Shown here in pieces: positions 9,881 to 20,083 of a DNA stretch of 64,000 nt. Position 1 is the stretch's first letter. Each line of letters opens with the position of its first letter. Under the pieces are notes generated by a model that saw only the letters and a list, made by a program, of their open reading frames with translations, was not told where the DNA came from and made no database searches. The translations under genes were made by a program, and so were the position numbers. Source of the DNA: Arenicola marina (lineage: Eukaryota; Annelida; Polychaeta; Arenicolidae); the NCBI GenBank assembly GCA_964019135.1, contig OZ025260.1, positions 35,892,254-35,956,253 on the forward strand, written 5' to 3'.

Positions 9881-12610
9881 GTCTGTTCTGCCATTTTCAT
9901 CTGGCTGTGGCTGCCCACATTCATTTCTTTGGATACTGCAAACTCCCGGAACTGCTATCAGAGAATTGTACACGCTTGCCGTTCTGGCGTCTTGTCGTGT
10001 GTGATTGGTTCTGTGGCTTGTGCGCCTCAACAAGTCAATGTAGTGTTATGAGTTTCAGCTTCAGCCCCGCGGGTACTGTTATACAAATTTGGTTAGGGGA
10101 TATTTGTGATGAAAAAGATACCACTATAGAACGGACATTTATCATGAAAAAGATACTCCTGTAGAGCGGATATTTGAAAACTTGCGTGTGGGTGGGTGGG
10201 GCTCTGAAAATGTGCGTTCATAGAGCGGGTTACCGCGAAAAAATACTCCTTCCGAGCGGATTTTGGCGGTAAAACGCCACGACCAAGCAGATTTTGGCGG
10301 TGAAAAAAAGGAGGGGGGGGGGGGCATACCGCGAAGACCCCCTAAACCCAGCAATGTATTAAAGCGGGTGACCAACCTAGTTTAATCGTGATCTGCACCG
10401 AAAGTTTGCATCTTTAAATTCAATTGGCGAGTGTTAGCGCTTCGTTTCGGCCGACTGGTAAGGAGAAAAAAATTAAGGCAACCCGCCCTCAGCAATGTCA
10501 ATCAGAGCGCCATTTTGCCGGGAGCAGTGACGCGTATTGTGACTATTCATGTGGCACCGCCTTACGTTATCACTCGCAGAGAGAGAGATCAGGGCCGCGA
10601 TTTACAGATGAACAGCGGCAGTTACAAGCCGCGCAGTAGCGCAAGATCTTAGTGTTTCATAGAAAAGTACCGTGCAAACAAATTGATATACGTCTTGCGA
10701 CGATTGACTCCGCAACAATGCGCTGACAGGAGTTAGAATCGCAGCTCTTTAGATTAGCGATGATCACGGGCTGTTGTTTTGCTCACACAATAGGCGCAAT
10801 TTCCGGTTTGAATAAATTAGAGTATCGCCTCCTGATTGGTCAAGCGCGGACACACCTCCAAAAAGGGCTGCCGCCTAGGCAGGCGGCGAAATCGTGCCTG
10901 GCGGTCACTTCTAAATTTTATTGTGAGCTATAGATAGGAGGAAAACTTCTGTAATTTGGAGAATAGACAATTGGGTATTATATGAATCGGTAAAGCAGCG
11001 TTAGAGGCCAGGCTGGCGGTTCCCTTTAAGTAACCCCCGGGGTATCAGCCCGTGCTGCAGATAGATTATCAATGTTGGTCCAGGACAGTCCGTTATGTGA
11101 AAGACGCAGTTAAACTTCCTTGATCCGTACTTTCACGGCAGTATGGTATGGTGTGATATAAGGAACTAAGGAATCTATGGCTAGGTTTTCAAAATCTCCC
11201 ATCTCAAAATCCGCTTCGGGATGTACGTTGTGTTAATAGTTTTAGGCCTTCACGCCCCGCCCATAGCAGGATGTATGCGACCTTGATTTTAGCGTTGGCG
11301 TCTTTGTGACCTCTTTTAAACATGAGTTTTACACGTCTGTTTATTGCGGGCGAATTCCTCGATACGATTCCAGTTCATCCTCGGAATGTCCATCTTCAGA
11401 TTCACCCCTTTAGGTGTAGAGTGATGGGTCTGCGGCGCAGTACCAGCGAAGGCTGCGGCCCGCACCGTGTTGTAGTTCCCTGCAGTGCCGTATTTGTCGC
11501 GGGGGATGCGGCTAACCGTCTTTGGTGCGCGATTCCGTCATAATCCGCCAGTCTGTGTGCGACATGCCTGCGTGGCTCCGGGCTGTGGTACCCTGCAGCC
11601 TTGACCTAAAGGCTAGCTCACACTGTGTCGGTTTATAAGCCCGGTTTACCCCGGCCCTGAAAACCCTGGGCAATCGTAGTGAATCCGTAGTCAATCCGGG
11701 GTGATCCGGGGTGTACCGTGGTGAATCGTAGGTCGCCACGTTTGTTTTGAACTGTTCACATCTACGGGGATGAACCGTAGCACCGTAGTAATATCGTGGC
11801 CTACTGTTTTCGCGGATAGGACAATACATATCCTGCTATCAATATAAATGACGATAATATAGTTATTGATTGAAAATACTACTTAACAAATGATATATAA
11901 ATTGGAATATATATTAAATTACAACTCAAAACGCAAGTAAACTAATTTATATGTTATCCATAACACATGGTCACTAAGCTTGTATCTATCATAAAACTAA
12001 TACCCACCCTTCATTCAACTTCTTCGCATCTTGGGATGAGTAGACAATCAGAATATTTGTCTATGTGGCCCTGACCCTCAGCCAATAATTATCTACCTCG
12101 ATATATGGAGGCACAATACATCTCATACATTTAAGGACTCGCTATAGGAGCTTATAGGGTGGTACACAATTGTGCATAATACTTACTGTGTTGGATCCCT
12201 TCTGTCAGATCTTAAAGACTGCAATGACCATTTTATGTTAGCAAGCGTTTGTAAATATGGTACATATTTGTAAAGAATAGAGCTTGACTCCCTTGTCAAA
12301 GTGTCGTTCCACTTGCTATGCGGATATGATTCAGAAATGGATTCCAAAGAGAAATATTCTCACACTGAGAGATCCTTTATCGCGAAAAGTGACCAACGTC
12401 GCTTAGAGCCATTTTCATTATTTTTCCATATATGCTCGATATACTCCAGATATGATATTATTATTAATATTAGTTGATAATTTAGTTTTTAGATTCATGT
12501 TAAAATACCTTGTTGATGACATTTGTATTATAAGGATCAGTTCTAGTCTTCTATGATAACCTATAACATGCTTAGTCAATTATTTGGTGATAACCTTCTT
12601 ATTGTTACAG
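9881..12610. other. Upstream region of the zinc-finger gene; no coding exon recognised
   Basis: Contains a stretch at 10120-10345 with a loosely repeated pattern (gaaaaagatactcct, gagcggat, ttttggcggt) that looks like a decayed tandem repeat, and a GC-rich part at 11400-11720 with ccggggtg and cgtggtgaatcg words. From about 11830 to 12610 it is AT-rich, as expected for intron. The non-coding first exon and promoter of the zinc-finger gene should lie here or further left, but I cannot place them. Confidence 0.4.
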
Positions 12611-12625
12611 ATGCAATGAGTGAAG
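12601..12625 (+). promoter_or_regulatory. Splice acceptor and 5' leader with upstream ATGs
   Basis: A pyrimidine-rich tract (ccttcttattgttacag) ends at 12610, so the exon probably begins at 12611 and the leader is spliced. In frame with the protein, TGA at 12617-12619 blocks any longer N terminus, so the first usable ATG in this frame is 12626 (A at -3, G at +4). The leader also has ATGCAATGA at 12611, a two-codon upstream frame, and another ATG at 12616 in a different frame that overlaps the main coding region for 35 codons. Both could lower translation. Confidence 0.65.
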
Positions 12626-15238
12626 ATGGAGGTGTTGGGCCTGGTGCAAGCGCAGTTATCAGCCAAGATACTAGAGCTCCTGCCAAAGAAATCCGTAAGA
12701 TGCACTGCACGATTGCTTGAAAAGAAGCTACAATCTCTGTACCCCGATGTGACAGTCACTCACGTGAAGTCCAGAAAAGGGTGTAAAAGCGTCACTTTAT
12801 GCGGCATATTGGTGTTAACACACTGGAAAACTATGGTCCACGTTCACAAGACATTAGAGGATTGGATGCTGCACAAGTGGTTCGGCACGGATTTGAAGGA
12901 CAACTGGAATATTGGAAATGCCGGAGATGGTGAGAGGGGATGCCAAGGGGAGGCTGTGTCGGTGAAACACGAGCCGGTGGTAGATGCCCAAGGGTTGGTC
13001 TTCGAGGATGTGACAAGTAGTGGACTGGATGTGCATTCCATGAGGATTGACCGTTTCGGTGGCCAATCGCCGGGAGATGACGGAGCCCAAAGTGGGGCTG
13101 TAACCACGAGGGAGAGTAACCATGCCAACGAGGACCCTAGTGCGTTTTGGTCCCCGAGTGTGGAGCCCCCCGAGAAGGGTACAGGGGCACTCCATATGGG
13201 AGGCAGTGAGAACGGTCAGGAGGGGAATACAGCGGGACATTGCAAAGTGGAAGGTGACGAAAGAGAAGAGGCGTGGGCGGAGGAAGAAATGGAATGCGGG
13301 CAAGGAGCGATGGAAGTAAAAGATGGAGAGCCAGCAGCAGAAGACGATGAGGACGAAGACGACATCGATGATGATGATGATGATGATGGAGAAAGGGGGA
13401 TTACATTTGATTTGTCCAATGTGGATATGGATGTTGTTGGTGATAATGATGATGTTAACGATGATGAGGAAGGGCGGGAAAGAGCTGATTCGCCGACCAT
13501 TCGAAGTCGGAAGTCCTGCCGCAAGCCGTACATGTCAAGAAAGATCTACGTCCAAGTGGATGACTCCGCCTCCGAGGAGGCGGCTGAGGACGGGGAGGGG
13601 AGATCCACGACTTCCCGAGACGGCGCCTGGGGGCCGGCTCCGTCCAGCTACCACAAACACGTGGTCCGGAACGAGAACACCAGCCACCTGGACTACAAGT
13701 GTAAATACTGCGACTATTGCAGTAAATACTTCAAGAACATCAAGACGCATCTGAGGCGGTTTCACCTGAAGAAGAAATTCCGCTGCGATGATTGCGGGAA
13801 GCTGTTCGGGATGAACCACGACTTGACGTCACACAAGAGGATTCACGAAAAGAGGTTCCGATGCGAAATCTGCGAGAAACTGTTCTCTAACAAACACCTG
13901 CTGGCCAGCCACGAGCGCAAGCACCACCCGGGAGAGGCGGAGCAGAGGGCGGGAGAGACTTTTGCCTCGGAGAGGAGGAGGAGGAACGGGTCGCGGCCGT
14001 CGGCGGTGTCCTGCAGCCAGTGCGACTTCGTCACGGTCAAGGAGTACTACTTGGCGCTTCACGTGAAGCGCCGCCACGCGGAAAAGACGCTTCCCTGTAA
14101 GCATTGCGACAAGATGTTCGGCGGGCGGCGCGACCTGCTCAACCACCTGCGCTACCACGAGGGCCAGCAGTTCTCCTGCGACCGCTGCGGCCAGCTGCTC
14201 AGCAGCAAGTTCGCCCTGGAGACGCACACGAAGCGGATCCACATGGGGCTAGCGGTGGATCTGATGAAGCGCTACCAGTGCTCGGAGTGTGGCAAAGTCT
14301 GCATGGGGAAGACTGAGTACACGACGCACATGAACAAGGAGCACTTGGCCATCCGGCCGTTCACATGCGACGTGTGCGGTAAAGGTTTCCACGGCAAGTC
14401 GCTGCTGCGGACCCACAAGAGAATACACCGGGCGCCTCAGTTCTGCTGCCCGGACTGCGGCAAGATGTTCCACCACCGCACGGGCCTGAAGGACCACTTG
14501 GTGACGCATGCCGACTCGCTGCAGGCGGCGGTCTTCACCTGCGAGGTGTGCGACAAGGTGTTCACCCGCAAGGTGAGTTTGACCCGCCATCAGCGCGTCC
14601 ACACTGGCGCCAAGCCCTACAAGTGTCAGCTGTGCGCCAGCGCCTTTAGCGACTACTCCATCCTCCGGCGGCACGTCAAGGGCGTCCACAAGATCGACGA
14701 CAAGAGCCTCGTGCGCCATTCCCATAGCAACCGCCGCTCTGGCGCGCCCGACGGCGGCGCAGGCGCAGACGCAGACGCAGGTGCAGGCGCAGGTGCAGAC
14801 GCGGGCGGAAATGACGCAACCGGCGTCGCATGCGGAAGAAACGATGCCGGCGTCTCAGTCGCGCTGCCCGCCGCTAGGGGCACTCCCGCCCTGATGGCGA
14901 CATCTACCGGCGTTATCGCTGAGACAGATTCGGCGACGGGCACTTCCGGCGAGAATGAGATTCCTGGAGCGGAGCGTAAGGCCGTGACCCGGAAAGTCGT
15001 GCCGATCATATCGGATATATCTGCTGACAGTGTCGCCGATCCGGACCCGCCGGCAATGACTGCGCATGCGCCTCCAGCTGAACATGGATTCGAAGGCCCC
15101 AGCGACGTCCAGAGATCATATGCGGCCGCCACTCTCACGGACAATGGCTCAGCGGCCGTGACAGGAAGTGACCCCACCCTGAGAGGGTCAGCCCCCCAGT
15201 TACTGGCCCACGCCTACCAGTCGCTGTTGCCCTCCTAG
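12626..15238 (+). CDS. C2H2 zinc-finger protein, 11 fingers, 870 residues
   Basis: Probably a nuclear sequence-specific DNA-binding regulator; the target is unknown. Residues 1 to about 85 form a compact basic/hydrophobic region (LSAKILELLPKKSVRCTARL) that I do not recognise as KRAB, BTB, SCAN or ZAD. Residues 90-340 are acidic and low in complexity, with an Asp run near 240-260 and SUMO-type sites such as VKHE. Eleven C2H2 fingers span about 357-688: YKCKYCDYC, FRCDDC, FRCEIC, VSCSQC, LPCKHC, FSCDRC, YQCSEC, FTCDVC, FCCPDC, FTCEVC and YKCQLC. Only finger 10 is followed by a TGAKPY-type linker; fingers 3 and 4 are separated by a basic spacer. The Ala/Gly/Asp-rich tail (690-870) looks disordered. 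ATG 12626 is chosen because an in-frame TGA lies just upstream. All coding sequence is in one exon. The finger part is much more GC-rich than the flanks. Confidence 0.95.
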   Translation: MEVLGLVQAQLSAKILELLPKKSVRCTARLLEKKLQSLYPDVTVTHVKSRKGCKSVTLCGILVLTHWKTMVHVHKTLEDWMLHKWFGTDLKDNWNIGNAGDGERGCQGEAVSVKHEPVVDAQGLVFEDVTSSGLDVHSMRIDRFGGQSPGDDGAQSGAVTTRESNHANEDPSAFWSPSVEPPEKGTGALHMGGSENGQEGNTAGHCKVEGDEREEAWAEEEMECGQGAMEVKDGEPAAEDDEDEDDIDDDDDDDGERGITFDLSNVDMDVVGDNDDVNDDEEGRERADSPTIRSRKSCRKPYMSRKIYVQVDDSASEEAAEDGEGRSTTSRDGAWGPAPSSYHKHVVRNENTSHLDYKCKYCDYCSKYFKNIKTHLRRFHLKKKFRCDDCGKLFGMNHDLTSHKRIHEKRFRCEICEKLFSNKHLLASHERKHHPGEAEQRAGETFASERRRRNGSRPSAVSCSQCDFVTVKEYYLALHVKRRHAEKTLPCKHCDKMFGGRRDLLNHLRYHEGQQFSCDRCGQLLSSKFALETHTKRIHMGLAVDLMKRYQCSECGKVCMGKTEYTTHMNKEHLAIRPFTCDVCGKGFHGKSLLRTHKRIHRAPQFCCPDCGKMFHHRTGLKDHLVTHADSLQAAVFTCEVCDKVFTRKVSLTRHQRVHTGAKPYKCQLCASAFSDYSILRRHVKGVHKIDDKSLVRHSHSNRRSGAPDGGAGADADAGAGAGADAGGNDATGVACGRNDAGVSVALPAARGTPALMATSTGVIAETDSATGTSGENEIPGAERKAVTRKVVPIISDISADSVADPDPPAMTAHAPPAEHGFEGPSDVQRSYAAATLTDNGSAAVTGSDPTLRGSAPQLLAHAYQSLLPS
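13340..13408 (+). repeat. Acidic codon run (GAY/GAR) in the zinc-finger gene
   Basis: A run of gac, gat and gag codons, including a pure gatgatgat stretch near 13368-13388, encodes the Asp/Glu-rich segment at about residues 239-262. Such trinucleotide runs often vary in length between alleles. In the protein it would act as an acidic, possibly activating or histone-interacting, linker; that role is inferred from composition only. Confidence 0.8.
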
Positions 15239-15600
15239 AAGAGCTCGCCAAGCAGACACTCTCCAAGCCACTTCCCAATCATTCGTTCAGAATTTGAACA
15301 CATATATCAAGGCTATCAAGGCTATGTTTTACACTTTCCATCTACGTCTTTCACTCAAAATGTTTTGTATTCATCATGTATACAATCATTTTATGATAAT
15401 TACTGTGATGAGAAGTGATTAATGCTGCTGTATGTGATCATTGACCGTGATAGGTCCTGTGAAGCCACATTCACCCGTTATTACTGTTTAGTTATCATGT
15501 ACTTCAAAGGGATTCCATGTTAGATATCCGGAAACAACATCCGTACGTCTGAAGATCAGTTTGCCTAATTTACTGTATATAAAAGAAAAGTTAAATAAAT
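15239..15600 (+). other. 3' UTR of the zinc-finger gene
   Basis: AT-rich sequence after the TAG at 15236-15238, with AATAAA at 15594-15599 as the first good polyadenylation signal I see. The base composition drops sharply from GC-rich to AT-rich at the stop codon. Confidence 0.55.
15594..15599 (+). terminator. Candidate polyadenylation signal of the zinc-finger gene
   Basis: AATAAA about 356 bases past the stop codon, on the coding strand. A transcript end 10-30 bases later is expected if it is used. Confidence 0.5.
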
Positions 15601-18048
15601 GCAGAAATTTGCCAAATATGATAACGACCTTAACTGATGTGAGAAACATTTTGGCAAGGAGATCTACCATTGAAGGCCAGATGAGAGCGTTAATAGCACT
15701 TGATACATCTCGAACGTTTTACTTTCAAGCATACGAGAAAATCAAATCGTTTATTTTTCTGATTTTGACAATTAATAGAAGCAAATATTTTGGTCAAAAT
15801 TGTAAGCATTCTCTTAAGAATGGAGTTCTAAGTGTTCTGGAATTAAGTGTGCAACTGGATCAATACCTAGGGTCAGGTGCAGACTCTGCTCCCGTTTACC
15901 TGTTTCCAGACGTTTTTCCTTGGCGACAGTAAAATCTCTCTCCCACCCTGCTGCCATTTATCTGGCATTTAGTACATGACGTCATATTTTAATATTTATC
16001 AGGTTTGTAGAATCCTCATATTTACGTTCTGGTGGGGTCTCTAATTAAGGGGGACCATCTACGTTTTATGTTTGGTTGATTCCTGTTTGTGATGAAAGTG
16101 TTCAACTGTGATTATATGTATGTCAGTATTAAACTTATTTATCAGCCCGATGGAGGTTTACTGTTTTCGAAGTCCGATAACGATCCCGTCGTCAATATAA
16201 GTGCAATTTATTGTATTGTGCTCACGATCACTCGGACCTAAAAGCAGAACCTGGAATATGAAAAGTGTTAGTGCCACGATTTTGTTTAGCTCGGAGTTAA
16301 CTTTGTATATGGAAGATAAACAAATACGAATTAGTTTTAATGATAGGTTTACAGTTTTTATTCTGAGATATCACTATAAACGTGTTCGTCAAAGTAGCAA
16401 AAGTGAGGTCCGGGGTTTTTATTTCTGGGAACATTGCATCTGAGCGTTATTTGGAAATTCCCGAATGATGTCACAAGATTGACGGGTGAGCTTTGATGCA
16501 GTGCGTAGGTATCTATTGTCGAGGGCGTGTATTGTCCTCATGGTTGAGTTCTTTACGTTAAGTTCCAGCCAATGAGCAGAGAGAATCTGAGTCTCAATGT
16601 AAAAGCACATGCGTTCGTATCCCCGTTTGACGTCACTATCCTCGCTCCCAGAATTTAAATTGGTAGGTGCGGAGTGGAGTGTAGTCCCTTCTACTATTTG
16701 GGGCGTTATAGCTCGATAATATAAGCGTGGAAAAACGGAAGATTAATATGAGCTAAAGTTGTTTTGGCGTGGCACCAACAGTGTAACATCAATACGCGTC
16801 TAAAATAAGGTCAAAACCTCCTGGAAACTAGGATAAATGCGCATGCGTTAATACTTTAAAGGGTTGAATTGGGGTTAATTGGATTAGGTTTGCTTTACAT
16901 AAAAGTGGACTAGCTCGGGTGTGCTATTACGGTAAGGATCCTGCCCATATAACAGTACAGAGGCGCAAGCATATCGTTTCAAGAATGAAGTGTTACACGT
17001 GTATTCTCTGACTTCAAGTACAGTGAGCCTCACCTGTTCCCCGTGGCATGAATAGGAGCCCTTTTAAAATGTACATTGCAACTCTCGCTTCAGAAAGCAA
17101 GAAGATAGCTGACCTTCCGTCTTTGGACCCACGAAATTTCTTATTGTAGCAAATGGTAGGCTTGAGTGAGCTAAGCTGAATCAATGGTTCGCCGTAACAT
17201 GGAAGAACCGTCGGACCCTGCAGCATCAAGTCAGTTTTCTTCCTCTACAGCTTGCAAGAGTGAAGTTGTGTTTTGAATCAAGGCGCGCACGTAGGCTACT
17301 ACTTTACATGGATTAGGCATCTGTGTCATTATACCGACGATCAATATCATTTGAAGGTGGAATATGATGCAATTATTGGATACTAAAAGATATGATATGC
17401 AGCGATGTTGCGACGGTGTTTAAAACAAGGAACACCTCGCTAAGTGCGTTGTTGATGGATAGGATACGCTTTGCAAAATAAGTTTTGAGTTTTGTGGGAT
17501 TCATGAGAACAAAATAGGTTTCTAGTGTGATTACTGAAGGAAATGTCGGTATGTATTTTGCACAAGAATTAGGGCCTACCTATGATCTCAATTTAAGTTT
17601 CTAAAATTGGATTTCGTGATCTACGCTTGTTGTAAAGATCGATGTATATCAGTTTTGCTGGAGCATTCCATCGTTCGTCAAGCTTCCAGTTCATCATCCG
17701 TTTTGGTTGAGACTTTTTTCCGAGGAGCTCACTTATTTCTCATGATTGGCATTGACCGCGAATGTCGATTTCGTAGACATAGAAGGAAGATTTGTTTAAC
17801 TGGAATATAGTTTGCTCTCGTTGAGTCAATCTTAATTTATCAGCTCGCTAAAACAATACATTCTTGAAAATTAATGTACAGTTTACACAATAAGATTACG
17901 TCATAACAGTACTTTAATTATGAAGCATATACCATTCAGTGTGTAGAAATTCGGTCGTCTAGTCTGGCAGAACGAATTATGACGTTTACATTATGATTCG
18001 GAGTGCCTTTCTGTGCGACTAGCAGCCCCGCTCGCGGCGCTGTCTGCA

Positions 18049-18156
18049 TGTAGTCCGCTTAACTGTAAAGTTAGATACTGCGTCTAGTCCGATTAACTGT
18101 AAAGTTGGGTCTCCTACTGCGTGTAGTCCCCTTAACTGTACAGCTGGACACTGCGG
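18049..18156. repeat. Three-copy tandem repeat, 34-39 bp units
   Basis: Each unit has tagtcc, then ttaactgta and an aagttgg or agctgg word, and closes with actgcg. The three copies are 34, 39 and 34 bases and about 80% alike by eye. It is a local tandem duplication with no coding or RNA signal. Confidence 0.75.
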
Positions 18157-19563
18157 TAACTGATGTCTAGCGTGGGATGTTGTGGCTTTGATGACGGTTT
18201 GGGCATTGCTACCAGTGATCAGCACCCAGCGATAGTGTTGACGTATCTAAGAGCGACCATGTTGATACATCCAAGGCGGCCCATGCAGTGCATGCAGTGG
18301 TTCGGTTGCATATACATCCAAGGCGGCCCAATTGGTGACTGCGGGAAATGCGATAAGCAGCCATCGACAATGTTGACACATTCTACATGTTCAAGGCGGC
18401 TGCTGCTGCCAATGTGCATGTGTATGCAGCGGCATAGGTGGGACAGCCAGACGGACAGCTTGATTTTATTAGTATAGAAAGCAAGAGTGGCTATTTATTG
18501 TATATATTGACAACGATGCATAACTCACGTAGTACTCACGCCTTACGTTTACTACAATAATACATTTCGTGGGTTCTTACATGGAAGATTGACCGGTGAG
18601 TGGGTCTAGGACATACATTCTATTTTTTAGCAGGGTGGCCGCTTGTCGGTGTATATTGTAATACCCCCCCCCCCCTCCTTTTCAAACTTGTGGATCAGCT
18701 CTTAATGTATATCACGAGACATGATGGTAGGGACTACAACATCAGTGTAGACGTAAAATGTATCAGAGGCAAAAGGCGCATATGCACGATATTAGTTGAT
18801 TGTTTATGTAAACAAATTCCTTCCAGAGACATCAATTTATTCTGAGATAGAACTGGACACTGATACAAATGAATGTTAGTTGGGACAATTAAACATCTTC
18901 TCCGATACAATCAATGGCAGTCAGCTCTCAATATATATTGCCTCTGACGCCAATTAAACATACACTTATGCACATATTCTTTTTCTGGATGATATGCATG
19001 GCATAATTTCATTCTTCGTTGTCCGCTGAAAGACTTACCAAAATAGTTTCAAGTATTACTTGTACACAACGTTATAGTATCCTCATACAATTTTTGATCG
19101 TTTCCCGTTTTAATTGATTGAATGACTGAGCCGAGATTGGCAGTAATTACAGTGAAGTCGAGATTCATTTCGGACTGAATGAGAAGGAATATAATTATTT
19201 CATAGGTAAAACGAACAAGATTTATGAACATGTGAGTGAGTACTGTACGGTTGCGTTATGACGATGAACCAGAGCACGTGAAGCTGGTTCACCAAAGACA
19301 CACCAAGAGTGCTTAACCTTATCAACCACATAAACTTCCATTAATTGGCGTATATCGAAGGTGATTGCAGCACAATATAATCTTCACGTCTCGCTAACAT
19401 CTTTCTGGCAAGAAGTTTTGTTTCTATGTAAAGAGTGGGTTCAACATGGACAGACATCGATGGAATCCTCCATCTTTAATATCCGTGGAGAGTCGTTGAC
19501 GTGTGGGAACATTTTGAAAGTTATTCGGTACATATTTAACATTCTTATGTACATATCCGACAT

Positions 19564-19569
19564 TTTATT
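19564..19569 (-). terminator. Candidate polyadenylation signal of the membrane-protein gene
   Basis: TTTATT on the + strand, so AATAAA in the direction of the minus-strand gene, about 515 bases past its stop codon. It is the first canonical hexamer I found on that strand; a variant signal closer to the stop could be used instead. Confidence 0.35.
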
Positions 19570-20083
19570 TCGTTGGGTAATTCGATGCACAACAATAATA
19601 AGTCCTCACCCGCCGGCCTGGGGAGACAGGCGATCGGGCCGCAACCAGAGAACCGAACAGTGTCGCGTCTAGTGTACGGGCTAATATCGCCCAGTATAGA
19701 TTACGTCCACCTAAAATAAGCTGTACGGTCCCTATGCTGAGGTAAAGACTTGGGGGTTAGATCCTAAATTGCGCCCCCCCCCCCCCCATTAAAATGGAAA
19801 TCTCTTGTCGTCCTACTAAACTCTTATCCCGATTCCGTCGCCAAACCTAGCTATCGCCCACGAGATACCTGAATAAAAAAATATTGGTTCTAGGTCATTA
19901 TATGCGACACTTTGTCACTGAGCTGCGGAGCAAAGTTGTATAACCAACTACTGAACAAATACCTGTTACAAAAAGCTGGAGCCGGTACCAAGTTATCTTC
20001 GCTGACTGACCTGACCCCAAGTTTTCGTCTGTCAATTTAGTTTACGATAATTAGACTGGAGTGATGAACTATAGGGTGGAGCG

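Larger units (their letters stand above)
15601..20083. other. Intergenic region, no gene seen
   Basis: AT-rich sequence with scattered short open frames that match nothing I know. The only structure noted is the short tandem repeat at 18049-18156 and the word catccaaggcggccca, which occurs near 18268 and 18315. The 3' end of the membrane-protein gene should lie at the right side of this interval. Confidence 0.4.

Noticed and set aside
12616-12723. Start of the zinc-finger protein at an upstream codon (12616 or 12620)
   Set aside because: 12616 is in a different frame and stops after 35 codons; 12620 is GTG, preceded by an in-frame TGA. ATG at 12626 is the first proper start.
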